Shown: positions 8,066-17,030 of the stretch, piece after piece
Layout of the letters: the number at the start of each line of letters is the position of its first letter
How positions within the stretch are numbered: position 1 is the stretch's first letter
Made by a program: the position numbers and the translations under genes
Origin: an uncultured Clostridia bacterium
GTDB taxonomy: Bacteria > Bacillota > Clostridia > Christensenellales > Borkfalkiaceae
Length of the DNA stretch: 64,000 nucleotides
Reading direction: 5' to 3'
NCBI GenBank assembly: GCA_944376455.1
Contig: CALWCO010000002.1
Coordinates: forward strand, 50,590 to 114,589
Notes under the pieces: generated by a model
Seen by the model: the letters and a program-made list of their open reading frames with translations, nothing else
The model's database searches: none
What the model was told of the DNA's origin: nothing

Positions 8066-9514
8066 ATGGCAATGTCCACATTGATAAAATCGCTGGAAGA
8101 TATAATGCGCAAAGACGCAGGTCTGAACGGCGATGCGCAATATATAGAACAGATTACTTGGCTTTTATTCCTGAAAGCCTTTGACGCCAAAGAAATGGAA
8201 TGGGAATTTCGTCCGGACTATAAAGGCGTAATCCCCGAGGGCTATCGTTGGCGCGATTGGGCGGCGGATAAGGAAGGAATTACCGGCGACGCTCTCATCA
8301 AATTCATAGACGACCTCTTTGTAAAACTCAAAAAGCTGGATACGTCCGACGGTGATATGCGTAAATTCGTTGTCCGTAACGTGTTTGAAGATATCAATAA
8401 CTACATGAAGTCCGGGATCTATCTTCGCCAGCTTGTCAACCGCATCAATGAGAAAGTCGATTTTATCGACGCAACGCAAAAACATACTTTCAATGACCTC
8501 TATGAAGGTATGCTGAAAGATTTGCAGAGCGCAGGGCGTGCAGGCGAATTCTATACGCCTCGTCCCGTTACAAATTTCATCGTCGAAAAGGTCGATCCAA
8601 AACTCGGAGAAACCGTCCTTGATCCTGCCTGTGGCACGGGTGGTTTTTTGACCAGCACTATTGCGCATATCGGCAGCGTAACGACGACTGAAGAACTCGA
8701 AAAGCTTCAGACTTCTATCAACGGATGGGAGAAAAAACCGCTTCCGTATCTTCTCGCTATGACAAATTTGATTTTGCACGACATTGAGATACCGAAGATC
8801 AGACATATCAATTCTTTGAACAGACCCCTTTCCGATTATTCGGCAAAAGACCGCGTAGATGTGATAGTCGCCAATCCCCCTTTTGGCGGAGCAGAAGACG
8901 CCGCAGTCAAGAAAAACTTTCCGAGCGAATATCAGACAAGCGAAACAGCAGACCTGTTTATGGCACTCATTATGAACTTGTTGAAGGATGGCGGCAGAGC
9001 CGGCGTCGTATTACCCGACGGCTTTATGTTCGGCGACGGCGTAAAGAACACGATTAAAGAGAAACTTCTGAAAGAATACGGCTTACATACAGTCATCCGT
9101 TTGCCGCAGGTGTTCAAACCGTATGCGAGCGTCAACACCAATCTTTTGTTTTTCAAAAAAGGCGTTGTCAGCCGTGGCGTATGGTTCTATCGCCTTGACT
9201 ATCCCGAAGGCGTGAAGAGTTTTTCCAAAACAAAACCCATGCAGGACAAGCACTTTGACCCTGTGCGTGAATGGTGGGACAACAAACAAGCCATTGTCGT
9301 TGACGGCTTTGATAAAGCGCGCTTCTATACTCCCGAAGAATTGGAAGCACTGAACTATGATTTTGATAAATGTTGTCCTTTCCCGCATACGGAAGAAGAA
9401 ATCCTTGAGCCGAAAGATTTGATTGCCCGTTATGAGGCGGAACGCGCCGAACTGAATGCCTCCATTGACCGCATATTGGCAAGTATCACCGCAAAATTGG
9501 AGGGCAACGAATGA
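8066..9514 (+). CDS. hsdM: Type I DNA methyltransferase M subunit (N6-adenine)
   Basis: A 482-residue methylase that protects host sites and forms the core of the restriction complex. The helical N-terminal domain (about 1-150) precedes AGEFYTPRPV (about 158), the AdoMet motif DPACGTGGF (about 187) and the catalytic NPPF (about 270), in the order expected of gamma-type N6-adenine methylases. A TNLLFFKKG stretch follows near 355. The last codons overlap the start of hsdS by four bases (ATGA), so the two are translationally coupled. The gene looks complete. Confidence 0.97.
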   Translation: MAMSTLIKSLEDIMRKDAGLNGDAQYIEQITWLLFLKAFDAKEMEWEFRPDYKGVIPEGYRWRDWAADKEGITGDALIKFIDDLFVKLKKLDTSDGDMRKFVVRNVFEDINNYMKSGIYLRQLVNRINEKVDFIDATQKHTFNDLYEGMLKDLQSAGRAGEFYTPRPVTNFIVEKVDPKLGETVLDPACGTGGFLTSTIAHIGSVTTTEELEKLQTSINGWEKKPLPYLLAMTNLILHDIEIPKIRHINSLNRPLSDYSAKDRVDVIVANPPFGGAEDAAVKKNFPSEYQTSETADLFMALIMNLLKDGGRAGVVLPDGFMFGDGVKNTIKEKLLKEYGLHTVIRLPQVFKPYASVNTNLLFFKKGVVSRGVWFYRLDYPEGVKSFSKTKPMQDKHFDPVREWWDNKQAIVVDGFDKARFYTPEELEALNYDFDKCCPFPHTEEEILEPKDLIARYEAERAELNASIDRILASITAKLEGNE

Positions 9515-10902
9515 CCGCGCAGGAATTGAAAAACTCCGTTTTGCAATTGGCGGTACAAGGAAAACTTGTGCCGCAATGCAAAGATGACGAACCGGCATCG
9601 GAATTGCTGAAACGAATTCGTGCCGAGAAGAAGAAACTCGGAATAAAAGAAAAACCGTTGCCCGAAATCAAAGAAGAGGAAATGCCGTTTGATATTCCTG
9701 ATAGTTGGGAATGGGTTAAACTCGGTAAAATTTGTAAAATTGCAACAGGGAAAAAAGATGCTAATTTTGGGGATGAAAATGGCGAATATTATTTTTTTAC
9801 TTGCGCTAAAAAGCCTATTCGCTGCAAATCGTTTTCTTTTGAAGGAGAATCAATATTAATTGCTGGAAATGGCGATATAAATAACATTACATATTATGAT
9901 GGTCAATTTGAGGCCTATCAGCGCACATATATTATTCAACCGTATATTGAACATTCTTATTTATACTATCTGTTATTTCATATTAAAAGTAATTGGGTTA
10001 AGTACAATGTTGATAAAATGTTTGGCTCGGCAATTCCATATATAAGACTTGGTAATGTTCAAAACTATATGGTTGCACTTCCTCCTCTTGCGGAACAAAA
10101 GCGCATTGTTGAAAAAATCGAAGAATTGATGCCTTTGATTGAGGAATACGGCAAGGCAGAAGAACAGTTAAGCAAATTAAATGCCGAATTTCCGGATAAG
10201 CTCCGCAAATCCATTTTGCAACAAACCGTTCAAGGCAAGCTCACCGAACGCGACCCTGCCGATGAACCGGCTTCTGAACTTCTCAAACGCATAAAGGCGG
10301 AAAAAGAAGCCCTCATCAAGTCCGGCAAAATCAAAAAAGAAAAGCCGTTACCAGCCATTTCGAACGATGAAAAGCCATTTGATATCCCCGACACTTGGGA
10401 GTGGGTTAGACTTGGTAGTATTGCTGATATGAGTCTCGGCAAAATGCTGGATAAGTCAAAAAACAAGGGTGAATTACAGCCATATTTGCGCAATGTAAAT
10501 GTCCGGTGGGGTGAATTTGACTTTTCTGACATATTAGAAATGCGTTTTTTAGATGAGGAAAAGGAGAGATATTCTGTTCAGTATGGGGATTTAGTGGTTT
10601 GTGAAGGTGGAGAACCTGGGCGTTGTGCTGTTTGGGCTAAGCACGATACATCATTCAGAATCCAGAAAGCTCTTCATAGAGTGAGGTTTTATTATGGCAT
10701 AGATAGTTTTTTCGCTTATAGAATTTTTCAAATCTATGCCTCAAACGGATATTTTGCACACAGATTTTCTGGAGAGACAATTAAGCATTTGCCCGGAGTT
10801 GTACTTGCTAATATTGCTTTTCCGCTTCCTCCCCTTTCCGAGCAAAAACGCATTGTCAAACGAGTCGAAGAACTTCTCGCCCTATGCGATGAATTGAAAT
10901 AA
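9511..10902 (+). CDS. hsdS: Type I restriction-modification specificity subunit
   Basis: A 463-residue subunit that recognises the bipartite target. Two target-recognition domains (about 65-195 and 290-430) are each introduced by a nearly identical block: PFDIPDSWEWVKLGKI near residue 60 and PFDIPDTWEWVRLGSI near 289. They are followed by conserved helices (PPLAEQKRIVEKIEEL and PPLSEQKRIVKRVEEL). The central repeat LRKSILQQTVQGKL echoes the N-terminal LKNSVLQLAVQGKL. The base composition of both TRDs is more AT-rich than the conserved blocks, as expected when recognition domains are exchanged. It ends soon after the second conserved helix. No inverted alternative hsdS copies are visible in the window. 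Confidence 0.95.
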   Translation: MTAQELKNSVLQLAVQGKLVPQCKDDEPASELLKRIRAEKKKLGIKEKPLPEIKEEEMPFDIPDSWEWVKLGKICKIATGKKDANFGDENGEYYFFTCAKKPIRCKSFSFEGESILIAGNGDINNITYYDGQFEAYQRTYIIQPYIEHSYLYYLLFHIKSNWVKYNVDKMFGSAIPYIRLGNVQNYMVALPPLAEQKRIVEKIEELMPLIEEYGKAEEQLSKLNAEFPDKLRKSILQQTVQGKLTERDPADEPASELLKRIKAEKEALIKSGKIKKEKPLPAISNDEKPFDIPDTWEWVRLGSIADMSLGKMLDKSKNKGELQPYLRNVNVRWGEFDFSDILEMRFLDEEKERYSVQYGDLVVCEGGEPGRCAVWAKHDTSFRIQKALHRVRFYYGIDSFFAYRIFQIYASNGYFAHRFSGETIKHLPGVVLANIAFPLPPLSEQKRIVKRVEELLALCDELK

Positions 10903-10919
10903 TAATTACGGAGGAGAAA

Positions 10920-12608
10920 ATGGCTGAAGAAAAAGCAGGGGGATTTATCTCCCAAATACAGTTTAATAACGGTCAAAACATAGATATATCAGAAAATGAT
11001 ATAGTGGTTTTTGTTGGACCAAATAACGCAGGTAAGAGCCAAGCATTGAAAGATATATATGCGCTTTCCGAGCATAAAGTGCCGAGTGTAGTAGTATCAG
11101 ATGTAAAAATAACAAAATCTTCAGTGCCTATTTCGTCTGTATTATCTGTTGTTTCTAAAGGGACAAATCATGGAAATCATATAACATATAATGTCTTTAG
11201 TCGCGTCATGAATATATGGAGTTATACAGACACGCAGTTTCCATCCACGCCATATTTTGATTCTTTTCGTGATTTGTTCGTAATTAATTTGGATACTTCT
11301 GCTCGGTTAACAATTTGCTCGGCACCGCAAAATATTAGGCGAGATGACAATAAAAGCCACCCCATTCATTATGCCGCGTTTGATAGTAAATACAGAAAAT
11401 GGTTGTCTGATAATTTTAAAAAAGCTTTCGGAGTTGAAATTACCCCCAATACTCAATACGGCGCTGCAATTCCGCTTTGTATAGGTAAATCAGTTGTTTT
11501 GAATGGTAGTTATGAGGATGAGATAACTCGTCAAGAAGAAGTGGCAAAAATTCTTGAGAAATATGATCAGGTTCAAAACCAAGGAGACGGAATAAAAAGT
11601 TTCACTGGAATTCTACTGTATTTGATGCTGGATTATTATAGAATTTATTTAATTGATGAGCCTGAATCTTTTCTTCATCCGCCTCAAGCTAGAATTATGG
11701 GGCAGATTATAGGGAAAACGTTGTCTGCTCATCAACAAGCATTTATTTCAACCCATAGTGAAGAAATTATAAAAGGATTGTTGGATTCTTGTCCAGAAAG
11801 GATTAAAATAGTCAGAATTACGCGAGACGGAAATATTAATCACTTTTCGATATTAAACAATGCTGATTTCAATAAAGTTTGGAGTGATCCGTTATTAAAA
11901 TACTCCAATATTATGGCAAGCCTTTTTCACAAATCTGTTGTACTTTGTGAAAGTGATTCTGATTGTAAAATGTATTCAATAATTGAAAACCATATCAAGC
12001 AGAAGCAGGGTAGATTCTCTGAAACGTTGTTTATTCATTGTGGAGGAAAACATCGAATTTCTAAAATTATTTTGGCACTTCTATCACTAAATATTGATGT
12101 AAAAATTATAGTTGATATCGATGTCCTAAATGATGAAAATGTTTTTCAGGGGATTGTTGAAGCTTGTAAAATTGATTTTAGCTCGCTGAAATCCGACTAC
12201 AACATCATTACTTCAAATCTTCATAGCCCAAAAGAGAAAGTATTGAGGGTGGATGCTAGAACCAGTATATGTCAAATTCTAGACAGATCGAACAATTCAG
12301 AATTGTCTAATAAAGATATTGCCGAGATAAGGAAAGTTATATCTACTATATCGAAATGGGACGATATTAAAGCTAAAGGTATCGCGGCTATTCCCTCTGG
12401 TGATGCGACGGCATCATACAAAAAACTTGATAAACTTTTAAAAAGTAAAGGCTTATATATTGTGCCTGTCGGTGAACTTGAAGGTTTTATCAAAGAAGTA
12501 AGCGGTCATGGACCAGAGTGGGTCAACAGTGTTCTTGAAACTTATCAAGATTTGGAAAATGATGTCTATAAGCCGATTACAGAGTTTATTGGTTCGATGA
12601 ATCTTTAA
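10920..12608 (+). CDS. OLD-like AAA/ABC ATPase fused to a TOPRIM-type nuclease domain
   Basis: A 562-residue protein. The N-terminal SMC/ABC-like ATPase shows Walker A GPNNAGKS (33-40), a signature-like GDGIKSFTGILLY, Walker B YLIDEPESFLHP (about 242-253) and the H-switch FISTHSEEI (about 275). The C-terminal part carries TOPRIM-like acidic residues in VVLCESDSDCKMY (about 340) and VDIDVLND (about 399). This is the OLD/GajA/AriA superfamily, used in several anti-phage systems as a sensor ATPase coupled to a nuclease. It begins 17 bases after hsdS behind GGAGGAG, so it travels as part of the hsd operon. Whether it is more like OLD, GajA or the PARIS ATPase cannot be decided by eye. It may have partnered with the DUF3800 remnant that starts one base after its stop. 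Confidence 0.85.
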   Translation: MAEEKAGGFISQIQFNNGQNIDISENDIVVFVGPNNAGKSQALKDIYALSEHKVPSVVVSDVKITKSSVPISSVLSVVSKGTNHGNHITYNVFSRVMNIWSYTDTQFPSTPYFDSFRDLFVINLDTSARLTICSAPQNIRRDDNKSHPIHYAAFDSKYRKWLSDNFKKAFGVEITPNTQYGAAIPLCIGKSVVLNGSYEDEITRQEEVAKILEKYDQVQNQGDGIKSFTGILLYLMLDYYRIYLIDEPESFLHPPQARIMGQIIGKTLSAHQQAFISTHSEEIIKGLLDSCPERIKIVRITRDGNINHFSILNNADFNKVWSDPLLKYSNIMASLFHKSVVLCESDSDCKMYSIIENHIKQKQGRFSETLFIHCGGKHRISKIILALLSLNIDVKIIVDIDVLNDENVFQGIVEACKIDFSSLKSDYNIITSNLHSPKEKVLRVDARTSICQILDRSNNSELSNKDIAEIRKVISTISKWDDIKAKGIAAIPSGDATASYKKLDKLLKSKGLYIVPVGELEGFIKEVSGHGPEWVNSVLETYQDLENDVYKPITEFIGSMNL

Positions 12609-12609
12609 A

Positions 12610-12813
12610 ATGAGTAACTATTTTATTTTTACAGATGAAGCTGGCGTTTATCAAAAAGATCCAAGTGATGCCCATATCCGCAGTCATCCGTTTTACATAC
12701 GCTCAATTGTGAAGATGACTATTGATGATTATCGGCAATATCAAATCGAAATGCAGCGAATAAACGGCGAATATGAAATACCTTTTGATCAAGAAATTAA
12801 ATGGTCCTATTGA
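12610..12813 (+). pseudogene. Truncated DUF3800-like protein
   Basis: The ATG follows the previous stop by one base, so it was the next operon gene. Its 67 residues begin MSNYFIFTDEAG, matching the RNase H-like DUF3800 N-terminus (FIDESG pattern), and end abruptly at EIKWSY and a stop. A complete DUF3800 protein is normally well over 200 residues. The 140 bases that follow contain no continuation in any frame that I can see, so the rest seems deleted. The family call rests on the short N-terminal motif. Confidence 0.5.
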
Positions 12814-12955
12814 CATCCTTATTATTAAACCTAATGGCGCAAAATGGTTGCAGCATAAAACATTAAAATGATATTTTAAGCTACTTGCTTTAACCACTCG
12901 AATAATGAGATAATATAATTAAATAAACGTTATAAAATATTTGTGAGAAAAATAC

Positions 12956-13993
12956 ATGAGCAACGAAATAAAAGCAACACCAAATAGTTTTGTAACCTCT
13001 GAATTAACACCCTTTATTCTGCAAGAAACACCAAACGTTAAGATTTATTTTAAAGGGATTCAGGTTGATAATAATGCTGATATTGAAAAAAATATCAAAG
13101 GTTCTTTGATTATTCAAAAGAAAACAAAATCTAGGACTTTTGGCGAGTCAAAGTTTACAAGGAAAGATATATCACCTTATGATATGGTGGAAATAACTTT
13201 GGATACCGAGGCAACCGCAGCATTATGCAATGGTCTAGTCGCATATTTCAAGGCATTCGGTGGTAAACAAACGGACCCTTATCAACAAGTTTCTTATGTT
13301 AAAGTAGATGATGACATAAAGACACTTCAAAGAATTTTATCAACAGATAGGGAATTACCGTCAATTTTGGAAAGAGTAGATACCCAAACACTAAATAGTG
13401 CATTGAATATTAAAAACTTACAATGCGTTAAAGAAGAAATTGAAAGTAATATCGATAATTCGGACGAATCATTTTGGCAAGGCTTTTTTAGCCGTAATGC
13501 GTGGGCTCTATCCCAACTATTTAATTCTCCTTTGATGATATATAACGGTGCAAGATATGTCGGCGGAAAATCTATCGATAATAAAAGCGGAAAATACACG
13601 GATTTTATATTTAAAAATCAATTAACACATAATATTTCGCTTATTGAAATAAAAACTCCAACCGAAAATATATTCTCGACAACCGCATATAGGCAAGATG
13701 TGCCGAAGATGTCAGAAGAAATAATCGGAGGTGTAAATCAACTTTTAATCCAAAGACAGAGTTTATATAATGAATATACTACATTACGCAATAACGTGTT
13801 GGAGCAACAAAAGGAAGACTTTAAAGCTATAAACATTCAAAGTATTTTGCTTATCGGAAAAATGCAAGGGCTATCTCCAATGGCGTTAAAATGTTTATTA
13901 TCTTATAGAAATGAGCTCAAAAGCATTAATATAATAACATTTGATGAATTATTACTTAAAGTGGAAAATCTAATACAACTTTTAAAGGGCTAA
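12956..13993 (+). CDS. sduA: Shedu-type (DUF4263) anti-phage nuclease
   Basis: A 345-residue protein whose C-terminal half matches the Shedu SduA/DUF4263 PD-(D/E)xK nuclease. It shows FWQGFFSRNAWALSQLF near 173-189, the catalytic aspartate in KYTDFIF (Asp216) and the IEIKTP core (Glu231, Lys233), followed by a GGVNQLLIQRQ helix. The N-terminal 165 residues are a variable domain, as usual for Shedu, which may sense phage or DNA ends. It is strongly AT-rich. The ribosome binding site (GTGAG) is weak. It is separated from the hsd operon by about 140 bases containing the end of the DUF3800 remnant, so it may be transcribed separately. The nuclease assignment is good; the trigger is unknown. Confidence 0.85.
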   Translation: MSNEIKATPNSFVTSELTPFILQETPNVKIYFKGIQVDNNADIEKNIKGSLIIQKKTKSRTFGESKFTRKDISPYDMVEITLDTEATAALCNGLVAYFKAFGGKQTDPYQQVSYVKVDDDIKTLQRILSTDRELPSILERVDTQTLNSALNIKNLQCVKEEIESNIDNSDESFWQGFFSRNAWALSQLFNSPLMIYNGARYVGGKSIDNKSGKYTDFIFKNQLTHNISLIEIKTPTENIFSTTAYRQDVPKMSEEIIGGVNQLLIQRQSLYNEYTTLRNNVLEQQKEDFKAINIQSILLIGKMQGLSPMALKCLLSYRNELKSINIITFDELLLKVENLIQLLKG

Positions 13994-14018
13994 ATATATT
14001 GTTAACAAGTCGATTCTG

Positions 14019-14441
14019 TCAAGATACTTGATTATTTAGGTGTTTTGAGAATGTTATATGTCTACATAAAAAGTGTCCATAAAAATATGTGACAGTGTCT
14101 ACATAGTAGCCACGACACCAAAACTCCCTGCACCTGTACTGAAATTTTGCTGTCCCGAATTTCTGATATATTATCAGGCTACTCTTACCTTTCAAATCTC
14201 CCATGAATCCCGACACGCTCATCTTCGGCGGTATCATTACCGACAGATGTACATGGTCTATTGCCATTTCTCCCTCAAGTATTTCTACCCCTTTCCATTG
14301 ACACAGCTCTCGGATTATCTCCATGATTGCTTTTCTGTGACTTTCGTAGAATACTTTTCTTCTGTACTTTGGCGCAAACACGATGTGATACTTGCAATTC
14401 CATTGGCTGTGTGATAATATTTTATTGTCATTAGAAGTCAT
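14019..14441 (-). pseudogene. tnpA: IS200-type transposase TnpA, C-terminus lost
   Basis: The start at 14441 follows GGAGGAC. The protein begins MTSNDNKILSHSQWNCKYHI and includes YRRKVFYE, the HUH pair in DHVHLSVMIPP and FWCRGYYVDTV, all standard for IS200 Y1 transposases. After YYVDTV (about base 14090) the sequence becomes unrelated (TYFYGHFLCRHITF) and the helix that carries the catalytic tyrosine is missing. The copy is therefore probably inactive. It marks the right border of the defence island. Confidence 0.8.
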
Positions 14442-14549
14442 TTCTTTTGTCCTCCGTTTTGTTCTTTGATGCAACCGGCAGGTCGCATCTCTATTTTAAC
14501 AAAACGGAGTTTTTTATTCAATACCACATCGGCAATAGCCTATTTTTGA

Positions 14550-14570
14550 ACCCCCAGACTATCTGGGGGT
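14550..14570 (-). mobile_element. Left-end hairpin of the IS200-like element
   Basis: A perfect stem ACCCCCAGA-CTA-TCTGGGGGT lies about 110 bases upstream of the tnpA start, where IS200 elements keep their subterminal hairpin. IS200/IS605 transposases recognise such hairpins in single-stranded DNA. Confidence 0.6.
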
Positions 14571-14581
14571 TTTCGTTATAC

Positions 14582-14616
14582 AAAAAACCGAGGCGTTTCG
14601 AGGACCTCGGTTTTTT
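14582..14616 (-). terminator. Terminator after yugP (bidirectional shape)
   Basis: An AAAAAACCGAGG / CCTCGGTTTTTT stem about 36 bases beyond the yugP stop, with T-runs on both strands. Confidence 0.8.
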
Positions 14617-14651
14617 GAATGAAAATTATTCGTAAAAAATGATTTGTTCTT

Positions 14652-15362
14652 TCATCGACGGCGGAATTGAGATGCGATGAGGATAAAACGCAACAGATAC
14701 AACAAGGACACGAGCAGGCTGGCGACATAAGTGAGCGCGGCCGCGGTGAGCACCTTTCGCGCGCCCCTGAGTTCTTCCTCTTCGAGGGCACCGCTCTCGC
14801 GGAGCATGGCCATTGCGCGTCTGGACGCATTGAATTCCACGGGCAACGTGATGAGGCTGAAAACGGTCGCAAGGCTGTAAGCGACGATCGCCAAAGTGAT
14901 GAATACGTTGCCAACCATAGGATTTTCAATGAACAATTCCAGTAAAACACCGATGAGCAGAAGCGGAATGGCGAGCCCGGATCCGAAATTGACGACGGGC
15001 ACCAGGACGGAACGCAGGCGGAGCGGGATATAGCCTTCTTCATCCTGCACGGCGTGCCCCACTTCATGCGCGGCGACGCCGAGCGCGGCAATGCCGTCAC
15101 TGCCGAACGTGCTTTGGGAAAGCGAGAGCACCTTTGTCGCGGGATTGTAGTTGTCCGTAAGGTTGCCTTTGATGCGTCCGATGCGCACCATGCAACCGTT
15201 GTCGGCGAGCAGTTTTTCGGAAAGATGTTCCGCCGTCCAGCCCGAACGCGCCGAAACGCGGGAATATTTTTTATAGGTACTCGACACCAGAGATTGCGCA
15301 AAGATCGCCAACAGAATCCCCGGAATGATGATGATATAACTCCACCAATAAGTCCAAATCAT
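14652..15362 (-). CDS. yugP: YugP-family zinc metallopeptidase, membrane-bound
   Basis: A 236-residue membrane protein with an N-terminal transmembrane helix (about 3-25), a cytosolic or surface catalytic domain with the zinc motif HEVGH in GVAAHEVGHAVQDEEGY (about 99-103), and two to three C-terminal hydrophobic helices (about 120-145, 150-175, 205-232). This matches the neutral zinc metallopeptidase family of Firmicutes, whose substrates are not well defined. It stands alone with its own terminator at 14582-14616. A related protein without the zinc motif is encoded at 48339-49097. Confidence 0.9.
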   Translation of the reverse strand: MIWTYWWSYIIIIPGILLAIFAQSLVSSTYKKYSRVSARSGWTAEHLSEKLLADNGCMVRIGRIKGNLTDNYNPATKVLSLSQSTFGSDGIAALGVAAHEVGHAVQDEEGYIPLRLRSVLVPVVNFGSGLAIPLLLIGVLLELFIENPMVGNVFITLAIVAYSLATVFSLITLPVEFNASRRAMAMLRESGALEEEELRGARKVLTAAALTYVASLLVSLLYLLRFILIASQFRRR

Positions 15363-15475
15363 TTTTCTCTTGTCTCCCCCTTTTATGTATCAGTATATGA
15401 AAACGGCGTGCGGTTATACCTGCAACAAACACAGGCAACAAACTTTTAGAAGTTCCTTTTCGCCGTTCGGCCGCA

Positions 15476-16258
15476 TCAATCGATGCGGATGATGTCTGCG
15501 TCGTCCACGTCCCGCAAAAAATCGGGCAGATCGGAAGGCATTGCGGGTTCGCCCGCCGCCGCGGTTTTATCCGTCTTCGCGGCACCGTCTTTCCCGTTCT
15601 CCGCCGTCGAGGCAACGGCGACTTCCGCCTGTGCGGCATTTCCCCCGTCGTTTCCGTTTTCGGCGAAAAAGTTCTCGCCGCCCTCTTCCGCATAGACGTC
15701 CTTGCGGTACAGATAGCTGTCCTCGACCGAATCGCTGAGTTTGGAAATCTGATCCATCAGCGTTTCGTAATCGGGCAATTCTTCGAGGGAAGAGATGTGA
15801 AAACGTTTGAGGAAATTATCCGTGGTGCAGTAGAGAATGGGCTTGCCGATGGCGTCTTTCCGCCCGCACGGCTCGATCATCTGCAATTCGAGCAGGGTCT
15901 TGACGGCGTAATCGGAATTGACCCGCCGCAGTTCTTCCAGCTCGCCCTTTGTGATGGGCTGTTTATAGGCGATGATGGCGGCGCTCTCCAGAATGGCGCG
16001 GGTAAACTCCTTTTCCTTGATGGAATTGAGCACGTCGGCGACCTGATCCTTATAATCGGGATTGGAGGCGAATTGCGCCTTGTTGTTGAAAGTCAAAAGA
16101 TGAATGCCGCACTTGCCGGCATATTTTTCTTTCAGTTCGTCGACGCATTTTTTGACCTGTGCGACGGAGACGTTCAGTTTTTCGGCAATGAGCGCAAAGG
16201 ATACGCCGTTGCCCGCGGCAAAAAGCACCGCTTCAATTATATTCGTCAATTTCTCCAA
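15476..16258 (-). CDS. scpB: Segregation and condensation protein B
   Basis: ScpB forms the kleisin-associated part of the SMC condensin complex. The first 190 residues show the two winged-helix domains of the family (MEKLTNIIEAVLFAAGNGVS, and AAIIAYKQPITKGELEELR near 95). The remaining 70 residues are an Ala/Gly/Asp/Glu-rich tail ending PDFLRDVDDADIIRID, which is longer than the usual ScpB of about 190 residues. The start overlaps the end of scpA by 26 bases. The tail is in frame with no stop, so it looks real, but its role is unknown. Confidence 0.93.
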   Translation of the reverse strand: MEKLTNIIEAVLFAAGNGVSFALIAEKLNVSVAQVKKCVDELKEKYAGKCGIHLLTFNNKAQFASNPDYKDQVADVLNSIKEKEFTRAILESAAIIAYKQPITKGELEELRRVNSDYAVKTLLELQMIEPCGRKDAIGKPILYCTTDNFLKRFHISSLEELPDYETLMDQISKLSDSVEDSYLYRKDVYAEEGGENFFAENGNDGGNAAQAEVAVASTAENGKDGAAKTDKTAAAGEPAMPSDLPDFLRDVDDADIIRID

Positions 16259-17030
16259 AGTCTTCTTCCTCGTTCCGTTCGGGATTCAGCATGATTAAAA
16301 TGGGCGCAAACACCTCTTCCTGCGTGACACAGATGTATTGATGCTTCAACAGTTCCAAAAGTGCCTGAAATGTGGTGATGACTTCCGTCTTGTTGTACCG
16401 CCGAGACAACAGTTCTTCGAATTGCACGCTTTCGCGTTCGCTGAGAATTTCCCGCACGGCGGCGATCTTTTCGGCAACGGTGAAGGTGTCCTGCGGGATC
16501 TCCTTGATGTCCGTTTCGTCGTGCTTTTCCGCCTCGATGCGGAGCATCAGTTCGGTGAACGCGCGCACGAGCCCGTCCAGATTGAAGTCCTTATATACGA
16601 TCTTGACCTGGCCGACGCTCTTGTCCGGTTCCTTATAAAAATACCCGACCGTCTCCATGGCCTTGAGTTTTTCGGTTTCTTCCTTGATGAGTTTATATTC
16701 CTCGAGGGCGCGGATGAGCTGTGTGCGTTCGTCCTCCTCGTCGTCCATGAAGTCCTCTTCCTCCTCGTCGGGTACCAGGCTTTTGGCTTTGATAGAGAGA
16801 ATGGTCGACGCGATGACGAGATATTCGCTCGCCTTATCGGCATCCAGATACGGAAGTCCGCGCATATACGCCATGAATTGCTCCATGACCTGCGACACGA
16901 AAATATCCTTGATTTCGATTTCGTTGCAACGGATGAGGTATAAGAGAAGGTCGAGCGGGCCTTCGAAATTATTCAGAACGGTGGTATAGTCCACGTTCGA
17001 TTCAAAATTTTCCGCAGTTACTTTCCCCAT
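16233..17030 (-). CDS. scpA: Segregation and condensation protein A
   Basis: The kleisin subunit that bridges SMC heads. The 265-residue product carries the typical N-terminus YTTVLNNFEGPLDLLLYLIRCNEIEIKDI and the C-terminal winged helix (RYNKTEVITTFQALLELLK). The ATG at 17030 overlaps the stop of the upstream protease gene as TGATG, pointing to coupled translation. A start at 17048 inside that gene is possible but less likely. It is co-transcribed with scpB. Confidence 0.94.
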   Translation of the reverse strand: MGKVTAENFESNVDYTTVLNNFEGPLDLLLYLIRCNEIEIKDIFVSQVMEQFMAYMRGLPYLDADKASEYLVIASTILSIKAKSLVPDEEEEDFMDDEEDERTQLIRALEEYKLIKEETEKLKAMETVGYFYKEPDKSVGQVKIVYKDFNLDGLVRAFTELMLRIEAEKHDETDIKEIPQDTFTVAEKIAAVREILSERESVQFEELLSRRYNKTEVITTFQALLELLKHQYICVTQEEVFAPILIMLNPERNEEEDFGEIDEYN

